From assembly GCA_964458485.1 (NCBI GenBank), contig CAYWJA010000006.1, positions 1 through 60,868 of the forward strand: a stretch of DNA of 60,868 nt, given 5' to 3'. This document shows positions 35,643 to 43,283 of the stretch, piece by piece. A program made the translations under genes and the position numbers. How positions within the stretch are numbered: position 1 is the first letter of the stretch; each line of letters begins with the position of its first letter. Origin of the DNA: CAYWJA01 sp964458485 (GTDB lineage: Bacteria; Patescibacteriota; Gracilibacteria; UM-FILTER-43-11). The notes beneath the pieces are model-generated. The model was not told the DNA's origin, searched no databases, and saw only the letters and a program-made list of their open reading frames with translations.

Positions 35643-36656
35643 ATGCATAAACCTCAACCAACACCAATAGATACCCTAAAAGCGCATATTGCTTCCATCC
35701 AAAAATCAATGACTTTGGCTGATTTACAGGTTAAAGTAATGAATTTTAAGATGTCAGAGGTAACACCTGAGTCAATCGATACTCTTTTTGAGGGATTTGA
35801 GGGTGATGATACAGCTCAAAAATTAGCATATAATATCACATCAATTGCTCGCTTAAAAAACAAATTAGATAATCAACCATGGTATTACGAAGATTTAACT
35901 GAAAAATTAATAGGATTTAAACCAAAAGGTCCATTTATATTAGTACCCACTCCTGTGGCTATTGATATTATTTTTTATAATATTCGAGATTGGTATCAAT
36001 TCAAGGGTAAAAAAAATATAGTTACTATCATTAGACACCATATATTCACGATTGGATTCTCTAGTATGGCTGACGTACAACTCTCAGAAGGTGAAAATGT
36101 GCATATTCCCATCAATTGCTACAACCCAGCACATCCGCCTTTTGAGGGGATTATAAAACATGAATCAAGGCATGCTTTGAATAAGGCATTAGGCCTTAGG
36201 GAGAATTATGTAAACATTCCTGATTGTGATACTAAAAAAGAAATTATTAACAAAATAATTGAGAGGGCTATGAAATATCTTCTAGGAGGCTTAAAAGACG
36301 AATTATCTGCTTATATTGAGGGGAGTCAATCTAATAAGCTACAATTAAAAATTTGGACATTCAGATCACGTTATTTATTTGGTTTATATGATTTTAAGCA
36401 TATGCCTGATGATTTTTGGGATTGCATGAAAGAGGAATATAACCTTGATGACGACGATATAGAAAGCATGAAAAAAGAAGTAATAAAAAGAATGAAAGTA
36501 TTTTGCATTACCGATAACGCTTACGCTGCAGTTAAATTACTCCAACAAAAAGGCTACTCCAGAGAGTGGGCAGTAAGTTTTTTATGTACAGAAGATAATT
36601 TTATGAAAGACTGGCTGGAGTGCGCAAAAGCATGTCCTACTAAATCCAATGGGTGA
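35643..36656 (+). CDS. HExxH metallopeptidase-like protein
   Basis: 337 residues. HESRH at 173-177 and KDELSAYIEG at 218-227 give the same two-part site as the protein at 28595; overall sequence is otherwise divergent. The region PFEGIIKHESRHALNKALG supports an active-site helix. It lies between two paralogous membrane proteins (34611, 36926). The substrate is unknown and activity is an inference. Confidence 0.68.
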   Translation: MHKPQPTPIDTLKAHIASIQKSMTLADLQVKVMNFKMSEVTPESIDTLFEGFEGDDTAQKLAYNITSIARLKNKLDNQPWYYEDLTEKLIGFKPKGPFILVPTPVAIDIIFYNIRDWYQFKGKKNIVTIIRHHIFTIGFSSMADVQLSEGENVHIPINCYNPAHPPFEGIIKHESRHALNKALGLRENYVNIPDCDTKKEIINKIIERAMKYLLGGLKDELSAYIEGSQSNKLQLKIWTFRSRYLFGLYDFKHMPDDFWDCMKEEYNLDDDDIESMKKEVIKRMKVFCITDNAYAAVKLLQQKGYSREWAVSFLCTEDNFMKDWLECAKACPTKSNG

Positions 36657-36680
36657 CCCAATTAAGTGGCCAATGTGAAA

Positions 36681-36818
36681 TCCCCACGAGGGAACAGGAT
36701 TAATCCTGTTCCCCATATTTGGACATAAGGCTTTGCCTTGTCTGAGATTAAAGGATAAGGCTTAGCCTTATTGCCAAATATCGGGAGCAAGGCACAGCCA
36801 TGCTCCCTCGTGTCGGGA
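36681..36818. repeat. Multi-arm foldable palindromic element
   Basis: A closing stem (TCCCCACGAG with CTCGTGTCGGGA, two unpaired) encloses arm 1, a perfect 22-nt palindrome at 36691-36712; arm 2, stem ATATTTGG (36715-36722) with CCAAATAT (36774-36781) bearing two hairpins, AAGGC/GCCTT and ATAAGGC/GCCTTAT; and arm 3, GGGAGCA (36783-36789) with TGCTCCC (36801-36807). It is much richer in GC than its surroundings and has no coding capacity. Confidence 0.85.
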
Positions 36819-36873
36819 AACCCAAATGGGAGATCTTATTGAGGTTTTTAGGTATATTGAGCGTGTTCGTGTA

Positions 36874-36902
36874 TTGACTTTTTAGCTATTTTATGGTATA
36901 AT
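36874..36902 (+). promoter_or_regulatory. Promoter for the gene at 36926
   Basis: TTGACT, 17 nt, TATAAT; expected start about 15 nt before the ATG. Confidence 0.85.
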
Positions 36903-36925
36903 ATAATAAACAATAAAGAATAATT

Positions 36926-37648
36926 ATGAAGTCTGATAAAGGCTCAGCACAGGCTATAGCTGCTGATTGGCTAAAAAATTCAACAAAAAACCCTTTTAAA
37001 TTAATAAAAAGAAAACTTTTAAAAGAATTTGTCGGGCATATACAAGACTGGTCAGAGGAAGGAAGAATACCTTGCGACGAAAAGGAGGCAATTTTTGATG
37101 CTTTGAATGATCGGGAAACTCAAACTTATCTGGACTTATTTATACAGCAAAATATACTCGGGCTTATTGTACGCACAGAAGTATTGGTGGTATTAGGAGG
37201 TGTATTAACGGGGGGTGTTGGAGGCGTTATATATGGAGCTCTTTTTGGAGAAGGTTTAAAAATGCTATTAAAAAATATCCATGCGCAAATTGTATGCAGA
37301 AAAATTCCATTCAAAAAACGTCAAAAAGTAGCTGCAGCAACTATGCCGATGGCTATTGGTGCCTTTACCCCCCTATTGTTTTTACATAAAAACCATCCAT
37401 CTTTATATAAATATTTTAGGATCTATTTTAAAGCCAGGAAATTTTATAATATAGTTGATCATCACAAAAATGAACGTAAGTCTTTTAGTTGGATAGAGAA
37501 ACAATATTTAAAACATAATTTAGGAGATACTCCGATAACACCGGATAACATTCAAGATTTAGAAAGGGATTATTTTGAAAAATTGTTGAAAAAATTTAAT
37601 GTTGAAAAACAGGAGGAAGTGCAGCCTGTACTTGTACTAGCGGATTAG
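36926..37648 (+). CDS. Membrane-associated protein of unknown function (paralog of 34611)
   Basis: 240 residues. DALNDRETQTYLDLFIQQN (about 58-76) and YFRIYFKARKFYNIVDHH (about 164-181) match the protein at 34611; between them are two hydrophobic stretches (VVLGGVLTGGVGGVIYGALFG and MPMAIGAFTPLLFL) that look membrane-inserted. It has its own strong promoter. The function is unknown. Confidence 0.7.
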   Translation: MKSDKGSAQAIAADWLKNSTKNPFKLIKRKLLKEFVGHIQDWSEEGRIPCDEKEAIFDALNDRETQTYLDLFIQQNILGLIVRTEVLVVLGGVLTGGVGGVIYGALFGEGLKMLLKNIHAQIVCRKIPFKKRQKVAAATMPMAIGAFTPLLFLHKNHPSLYKYFRIYFKARKFYNIVDHHKNERKSFSWIEKQYLKHNLGDTPITPDNIQDLERDYFEKLLKKFNVEKQEEVQPVLVLAD

Positions 37649-37668
37649 ATAGGGCATTATAGCTTTGT

Positions 37669-38541
37669 ATGTTAATCGACGATCTTAAAGCATTGCTTAT
37701 TAAGCATGACCTTTGGGCCAAAAAACAGCTTGGTCAGAATTTTTTAATTGATGAACAAATTTTGTGTTCAATTATTGAATCTGCAGAGCTAAAAAAGTCG
37801 GATAATGTAATAGAAGTAGGTCCGGGAACCGGCTTTTTGACTGAAAAACTTTTGGAGAGTGCAGGTAATGTTGTGGCTATTGAGCAGGATTCTGACATGA
37901 TTCGAATTTTAAATGAAAGATTCGAGGGAATAAATGGGTTAAAAATTATTAATTCTGACATACTAAAATACAAAATCGAATCAGAAATTTGTCCCGCCAA
38001 AGGCGGGAGCAAGAATTGCAAAAATCTGAAATCTGAAATTTGCAACTACAAATTAGTTGCCAATATCCCCTACTACATCACATCACCCCTGCTCAAACAC
38101 TTTCTTCAGTCCGATAATCGGCCGGAAATGATAGTTTTACTTGTGCAAAAAGAGGTTGCAGAGAAAATTTGTGGCATTAGCGGCAAAAGCCTAATTACAA
38201 TTGAAACTCAGTTATTTGGTCGTCCGGAAATAATTGATATTGTGCCATCAAAAGCCTTTTATCCTGCTCCTAAAGTCGACTCTGCAATCCTAAAAATCAA
38301 AGTACACAAATCCCCTCTTGTGCCGGCAGATGAGCTAAAAGATTTTTTGCGCATAGTGAAATTCGGATTCTCCCAAAAGCGCAAAAAACTCAAAAGCTCA
38401 CTAGCTGCAGGACTAAGGATAAAACCGGCTGAAGCAAAAGAAGTCTTGATTAAATCTGGCATCGACCCAGATTGCCGTGCTGAAAATTTAGATATTGAAG
38501 ACTGGAAACATTTGACTTCTAAGATAAAATCCGTAAACTAA
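37669..38541 (+). CDS. rsmA: 16S rRNA dimethyladenosine transferase
   Basis: Dimethylates the two adjacent adenosines of helix 45 of 16S rRNA. KKQLGQNFL, VIEVGPGTGFLTEKLL (SAM site), VANIPYYITSPLLKHFL (NxPY catalytic motif) and the C-terminal FGFSQKRKKLKSSL are all present. An insertion of about 20 residues (105-126, EICPAKGGSKNCKNLKS) before the catalytic motif is a translated repeat A piece (37981-38045) and is not expected from the family. Confidence 0.94.
   Translation: MLIDDLKALLIKHDLWAKKQLGQNFLIDEQILCSIIESAELKKSDNVIEVGPGTGFLTEKLLESAGNVVAIEQDSDMIRILNERFEGINGLKIINSDILKYKIESEICPAKGGSKNCKNLKSEICNYKLVANIPYYITSPLLKHFLQSDNRPEMIVLLVQKEVAEKICGISGKSLITIETQLFGRPEIIDIVPSKAFYPAPKVDSAILKIKVHKSPLVPADELKDFLRIVKFGFSQKRKKLKSSLAAGLRIKPAEAKEVLIKSGIDPDCRAENLDIEDWKHLTSKIKSVN
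37981..38045. repeat. Repeat A fragment in frame inside rsmA
   Basis: Contains hairpin CCCGCC-AAA-GGCGGG and the words AAATCTGAAATCTGAAATTTG as at 11263-11305. It adds residues ~105-126 without breaking the frame. Confidence 0.8.
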
Positions 38542-38554
38542 CCCCCCTACCTTC

Positions 38555-38620
38555 CCGTTCAACAATCGGGCCCCAATTGGATCCCCTATCGGATAACCAA
38601 TTGGATCCCCTATTGGAACC
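38555..38620. repeat. Repeat family E, copy before comEC
   Basis: CCCAATTGGATCCCCTATCGG and CCAATTGGATCCCCTATTGG tandem words ending directly before the comEC ATG. Confidence 0.75.
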
Positions 38621-40174
38621 ATGGGAAGATCCTTTTGCATAATCACAGTACTTATCGGATTCCTCGCGGGTGTGGGGCTTTATTTGGTTATACAGCCAGC
38701 GATTTCAATTTTGATCGGTATAATCGGATTTTGTGTGATTGGGTTATTGGTGGCGCGGAAAATAAATATGGTAGGGACGCGCCATGGCGCGTCCCTACCG
38801 TTTATTTTCATCATCGCCATCACCTGCGGTCTTTTCCGCGCCACCCTATCTGAACATCATGCAACACCCAATCAGATAGATTTTTATAATGGGAAAAAGT
38901 TATCGATTGAAGGGGTAATTGTTGAAACGGATATTCGGAGAGATAAAGCGAAATATACCATCGCAGTTTCAAAAATTGAAACTGCTCCAAATTCCAAATT
39001 ACAAATCCCAAATCCTAAACAAATTACAAATCCCAATAACCAAAATACAAAACAGCATATAAGTGGTAATATTCTCATCACCTTCAACAAATACCCTCAG
39101 TACAAATACGGTGACCGGGTAAAAATATACGGAGGACTGAAAACACCAGGCGAATTTAATGGATTTTCGTATTCCGATTATCTGAGCAGATATGGAATTT
39201 ACTCTGTAATGTATCAACCTAAAATAAACTTGATAGAAAGTAATCAGGGCAACCTTTTTTGGCATGCAATGAATTTTCTACAGAATAAATTTATGAAAAA
39301 AATCAGCCAAATATTCCCTGAACCGCATGCGAGCTTTGAGGCAGGTTTACTCGTTGGCGCACGCAAAGGCATACCCGCAGATTTGATGGAAAAATTTAAC
39401 ATCACAGGGCTTACTCACATTATTGCAATTAGTGGCTATAATATTACGATAATAATCGTATTTGTAATGTGGTTATTAAAGGGTGTGCCAAGAAAGATCG
39501 GTTTTCTTGTTGCAATAACTTCTATAATCCTTTTCACACTATTTGTAGGTGCAAGTCCTGCTGTTGTACGTGCAAGTATTATGGGAATTCTGGGTTTAAT
39601 CGCGTTAAATTATGGACGCCAAAATAATATTCATATTACAGTGCTGTTCTCTGCCTTTTTCATGGTACTTTGGAACCCAAAAATCTTATGGTGGGACGTA
39701 GGCTTCCAACTCTCGTTTGCTGCAGTACTCGGGTTAATTTACGTAGCCCCATTATTTGATAAATATGCAAAAAAACTACCCAAAGCTTTTGGTGTACGTG
39801 AAGCTATCCAGATGACGCTATCCGCACAAATTATGGCTCTGCCAATTATAATTTTTAATTTTGAAAGACTATCTATTATTGCACCACTTGCCAATTTACT
39901 CGTTATTTTCGCAATTCCGCCTGCAATGTTGTTTGGATTCATAGCTGTAATTCTGTCGTTTATATTCACGCCCCTGAGTCTTATATGCGGCTATATTACA
40001 TGGGGAATTTTGACTTACATAATAAAAATAATCGATCTGATGGCAATAGTGCCGTATGCGAGTATGAATATACCTGGGATGAAGTTATGGATGATCTTTG
40101 GATATTATGGGATGTTGATAGGATTGTTGGTTTACAATAAAAAGTATTTCAACTGTTTGTCATCCCGCACTTGA
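38621..40174 (+). CDS. comEC: ComEC/Rec2 DNA uptake channel (competence domain)
   Basis: 517 residues. The N-terminal OB-fold/DUF4131 part is followed by the competence domain with FNITGLTHIIAISGYNITIII and LFVGASPAVVRASIMG; there are about nine membrane helices. The C-terminal metallo-beta-lactamase domain of long ComEC is absent. It transports single-stranded DNA across the inner membrane. Two foreign stretches are in frame: the palindrome MVGTRHGASLP (38770-38799) and a low-complexity QIPNPKQITNPNNQNT segment (38988-39057). The last six residues are read from the B repeat at 40158. Confidence 0.92.
   Translation: MGRSFCIITVLIGFLAGVGLYLVIQPAISILIGIIGFCVIGLLVARKINMVGTRHGASLPFIFIIAITCGLFRATLSEHHATPNQIDFYNGKKLSIEGVIVETDIRRDKAKYTIAVSKIETAPNSKLQIPNPKQITNPNNQNTKQHISGNILITFNKYPQYKYGDRVKIYGGLKTPGEFNGFSYSDYLSRYGIYSVMYQPKINLIESNQGNLFWHAMNFLQNKFMKKISQIFPEPHASFEAGLLVGARKGIPADLMEKFNITGLTHIIAISGYNITIIIVFVMWLLKGVPRKIGFLVAITSIILFTLFVGASPAVVRASIMGILGLIALNYGRQNNIHITVLFSAFFMVLWNPKILWWDVGFQLSFAAVLGLIYVAPLFDKYAKKLPKAFGVREAIQMTLSAQIMALPIIIFNFERLSIIAPLANLLVIFAIPPAMLFGFIAVILSFIFTPLSLICGYITWGILTYIIKIIDLMAIVPYASMNIPGMKLWMIFGYYGMLIGLLVYNKKYFNCLSSRT
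38770..38799. repeat. Perfect 30-nt palindrome inside comEC
   Basis: Fully self-complementary, GGTAGGGACGCGCC around CCATGG, read as VGTRHGASLP. Sister of the RAYT palindrome (12842-12873) in sequence and in reading frame. Confidence 0.95.
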
Positions 40175-40339
40175 TGCGGGATCCATATAGTAAAGTAATG
40201 GTTATATCGCTCAAATGCTAAACATCTTATTCACTGATGTTGCGACAATATTCGCATATTCAGCATGTCTGATTATTAGCAAAAAAGCATTAATATAATC
40301 CATTAATCACATGGATCCTGAAACAAGTTCAGGATGACA
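40158..40339. repeat. Repeat family B, full copy
   Basis: 182 nt; left GTCATCCCGCACTTGATGCGG, right ATCCTGAAACAAGTTCAGG. The comEC stop lies in its left end, so the element abuts or shortens the gene's tail. Confidence 0.85.
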
Positions 40340-40374
40340 AAGTGACAAAGAGACTTCTCTACTCTGAAATATCC

Positions 40375-40403
40375 TTGACTTTTTTATCATTATATGATAT
40401 ATT
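40375..40403 (+). promoter_or_regulatory. Promoter of the GC-rich gene at 40577
   Basis: TTGACT, 17 nt, TATATT in AT-rich sequence. The leader to the ATG is about 165 nt and turns GC-rich after about 40430. Confidence 0.7.
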
Positions 40404-40576
40404 AATCGCCTTTTTATAAGGTTGCTCTTTTACAAAAATATTGTACAGCAGGAATTTGTCTGTTGCCGATGATGCGGTGGTCTGCATGACTCACTAATTC
40501 TCGGCACCGGACAAGATTCTTGTTGTGAACGAAACCGAAAACCTGAAACTGTTTTCCCTAACAAGGAGGTGTTGCC

Positions 40577-41215
40577 ATGATGGCATCCACCGAGAACCAG
40601 AGAGTCGGCTCCCCCGCGGGAGTCATGTTCTTCAACCTCTATCCGGCCGAGAAGTTCTTCGGCCAGATCAGCGAGGCACTGCAAGTCTTCGCCGTGCTGA
40701 TCTTCGCCTGCCTCATGGGCGGGCGCAAGCGCAAGGCGCGGAAGAGCGCCAAGCCCGACAGCGACAGCGACAAGACGGCCGACAGCGACAAGGTCTCCGG
40801 CCCGACCGCCAGGCTCCTCGGCCTCATCACGCTCCTCTGCGGGGTGATCGCCAACATCAGGAGCAGCGCCTTCGCCTACCTGGCGCAGTACCTCGGCAGC
40901 CAGCCGAGCATGCACATGTGCAACGTGGGAACCAACAAGGACAAGACTGTCAAGCCCTGGGGCAACCCAAAACGACCCCCTGGGGGTGTCGACGTTCCCC
41001 CGGCCAACGGCATGACGGAGTTCGCCGCGCTGCAGAGCGCAGCCCGAAAGGACACCGACCGCGAGAACCTCACGGCCTACCTGCGGATCTTCACGAGGGC
41101 GAAGCGCTACGGCTACGACCTCAACGCGATCCTCGGGAAGGAGCTGAGGCGCTTCCCCGGCAACGCCGCGATCATCGAGAAGGCATGCAACGTGGTGCAG
41201 GGCAAGGACAACTAG
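40577..41215 (+). CDS. GC-rich, foreign-codon gene 1; predicted membrane protein of unknown function
   Basis: 212 residues from ATG (MMASTENQRV) after a strong SD, AAGGAGGT, 7 nt upstream, which almost no other gene here has. Third codon positions are nearly all G or C (AAC, AAG, GAG, ATC, TTC), unlike the AT-rich neighbours, and this bias supports the plus frame over other open frames. Hydrophobic stretches at about 31-49 and 80-103 flank a K/R/D/S-rich loop (RKRKARKSAKPDSDSD); the C-terminal part is charged and helical. I recognise no family. Horizontal gain or mis-assembly are both possible. Confidence 0.75.
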   Translation: MMASTENQRVGSPAGVMFFNLYPAEKFFGQISEALQVFAVLIFACLMGGRKRKARKSAKPDSDSDKTADSDKVSGPTARLLGLITLLCGVIANIRSSAFAYLAQYLGSQPSMHMCNVGTNKDKTVKPWGNPKRPPGGVDVPPANGMTEFAALQSAARKDTDRENLTAYLRIFTRAKRYGYDLNAILGKELRRFPGNAAIIEKACNVVQGKDN

Positions 41216-41311
41216 CCGAAGCTCCACATCCGCCGCAAGACTGTGGCCCGTTCCTTACAGGAGGTTCGTAAAACGCCCTTGGCGTACGCAAGACAGATCT
41301 GACTGCCAACC

Positions 41312-41346
41312 CGCCCCGCCCTGAGCGCAAGCCGAAGGGCGGGGCG
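41312..41346 (+). repeat. GC-rich hairpin downstream of gene 40577
   Basis: Stem CGCCCCGCCCT / AGGGCGGGGCG, 13-nt loop; no T-run follows. Confidence 0.8.
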
Positions 41347-41375
41347 CCACTCCCTTCGTTCACACCAAGGTAGTT

Positions 41376-41425
41376 CCGTCCCCGCCGCTAAAGCTCGCGA
41401 GAGCCTAGGCGGGGACGGGACACCT
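41376..41425 (+). terminator. Terminator of the GC-rich block
   Basis: Stem CCGTCCCCGCC / GGCGGGGACGG followed by GACACCTTTT; the sequence becomes AT-rich right after it, so it marks the end of the foreign block. Confidence 0.7.
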
Positions 41426-41463
41426 TTTCAAACCAATTAATAAACAACTAATTAACCCTAGTC

Positions 41464-43245
41464 ATGAATAACCCACCAACCCATAGAGAAACATATGCTG
41501 ACGACAGAGATGTTCTCAGAATAAATCTAGATAAGCTTCAGGCACTTGAATATCTGGAGGGATCATTTTATTTATCTCCAGATGATGCAAGTTTAGTTAT
41601 TTCAAAACTAACTTCTGATTTTAATGATGACAAAATATCTCTGGAGGCAATAAACACAGCTATTGCAGAAAATAAAATACTACTCAAAAAAATTATTAAT
41701 AGCTGTTTACAAAAAAAGCATAATTCTGACGAAATATCAGATGTAACTGATGAACTTGTCAATGATGTATCAAACGTTATAAAAGAAATGTCTAATATTA
41801 AAATAAATATTGAAGCAATCATTAATAGCCATCATTTAATAAGCCAGCTGGATGAAGACATTAGATTGGAACGTGACAGTGAATATTATGGAATGATTAT
41901 AAGAAGTAGAAGCGAAGCAATACGTGTAATAAGTCATTATACAGAAAAACTTGAAGTGTGGAGTAGGCTTGGTCAAAACCCTTTTGCTATATCCGATGAA
42001 ACAATGGCTGAACATTTTGAAAGAAGGGATGAGATGGCTAGTGCAGATGGCTTAAATAATGATTTTTTAACAACTTACTTTAGCTCTGCAAAATTTGGAT
42101 TACGCAATAGGCTTATGGTGGCAAAAATTCATGGCCAAGCAAAAGTCTGTGGAGAAGAATATCATCAAACAATAGCACAATATAAACATTTAATATTACA
42201 AATATTATTAAATCCTACACTATTTACAGAATCTTCTTATTCCAGATTAAGCTTACGTGGAGTTCCGGAAAATTTAATTTTCACTGACAATGGAACTGAA
42301 GCAGCCAGATTATTTGCTAACCATTGTGTAAATGCTGGAGATAGAATACTTGTGACTGATCAGGAATTCGGGGATATATTGGGCATATTACAAAGAAGGG
42401 GGGCTGATATACAGGATCCATTACCACGATATACTGATGATGAATCTTATATAGCAGCCATTGAAGGCGCAATACAAAATGGTGTTAAATATATCCTGGT
42501 AAGTGATGTAAGTCGACTAGGAACATTATTTCCATTACATATTTTTAGTGATATCCGAGATAAATATAGAGGAAGAGTTAAGCTTGTTGTTGACGCATGC
42601 CAAGCTCTTGGCAGGAAAGTAGGGCGTTATGATGCAATAAGGCCTGATGCCATTATTGCAAGTTGCAAAAAAGGAGCCGAGGTTGGAGAGTCAAAAGGTT
42701 TTCTGATTCTTGAAGACTACTTATTAGGATTGCCAAATGGATGCATTCAAACACATGAAGATATTAAGGGTACAAGAGATTTACCACCTTTTGCGAGTCC
42801 TCAATTTGCGTGCATACCGCCGCTACTGGGAACATTGGGGTCAGGGGAATTAGAAAGCATGACAAAAAGTGTAGCTGATAGAGAAAAAACATTGCGCATT
42901 CTTGCATATAAATTTGCAGTAATTATTCAAAAACTCAATGAAAAAAATGGAAACAGAATAAAAATACTAAATCCTGAATGTATATATAGCGGTGATGGAT
43001 CAATTGATGTCAACAGGATTAGTAGTATTTTTGAATGCAAAATAGAAGGTGTAAAACGTGACCAGGTGCAAACTGTAGCACAGCATTTTGGTGTAACCAT
43101 AGATAATTTAGATGATGAAACAGAAAAAAATGCATCTTTCAGGATAACATTCCACCCATTCATGAACGATGATGCTATTAAAATACTAGCCTATGTATTT
43201 ATGGAATGCTGCTCTGATAATTTACAAAATTATATAAAGTCTTAA
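41464..43245 (+). CDS. PLP-dependent aminotransferase-fold protein (class V-like)
   Basis: 593 residues. Residues 1-~210 are helical and unrecognised. The rest follows a type I PLP fold: NGTEAARLF (273-284), VVDACQALGRK (375-385, Asp to the PLP ring nitrogen at 377) and IIASCKKGAEVGESKGFLIL (397-416), where the Lys of CKKG would bind PLP, in the manner of cysteine desulfurases and kynureninases. The substrate is unknown. It sits 38 nt before a methyltransferase, and the pair could modify one small molecule or peptide. Confidence 0.72.
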   Translation: MNNPPTHRETYADDRDVLRINLDKLQALEYLEGSFYLSPDDASLVISKLTSDFNDDKISLEAINTAIAENKILLKKIINSCLQKKHNSDEISDVTDELVNDVSNVIKEMSNIKINIEAIINSHHLISQLDEDIRLERDSEYYGMIIRSRSEAIRVISHYTEKLEVWSRLGQNPFAISDETMAEHFERRDEMASADGLNNDFLTTYFSSAKFGLRNRLMVAKIHGQAKVCGEEYHQTIAQYKHLILQILLNPTLFTESSYSRLSLRGVPENLIFTDNGTEAARLFANHCVNAGDRILVTDQEFGDILGILQRRGADIQDPLPRYTDDESYIAAIEGAIQNGVKYILVSDVSRLGTLFPLHIFSDIRDKYRGRVKLVVDACQALGRKVGRYDAIRPDAIIASCKKGAEVGESKGFLILEDYLLGLPNGCIQTHEDIKGTRDLPPFASPQFACIPPLLGTLGSGELESMTKSVADREKTLRILAYKFAVIIQKLNEKNGNRIKILNPECIYSGDGSIDVNRISSIFECKIEGVKRDQVQTVAQHFGVTIDNLDDETEKNASFRITFHPFMNDDAIKILAYVFMECCSDNLQNYIKS

Positions 43246-43283
43246 CTTAAACTTTACTAAAAAAAATTAATAAATACTAAAAA

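Noticed and set aside
38635..39265. Several open frames on both strands within comEC
   Set aside because: They lie in or around the palindrome and low-complexity stretch; the comEC frame is continuous and conserved.
40430..41227. Long minus-strand open frame (265 codons) and +1 plus frame across the GC-rich block
   Set aside because: High GC leaves several frames open; only the 40577-41215 frame has GC3 bias, a strong SD and a sensible residue mix.
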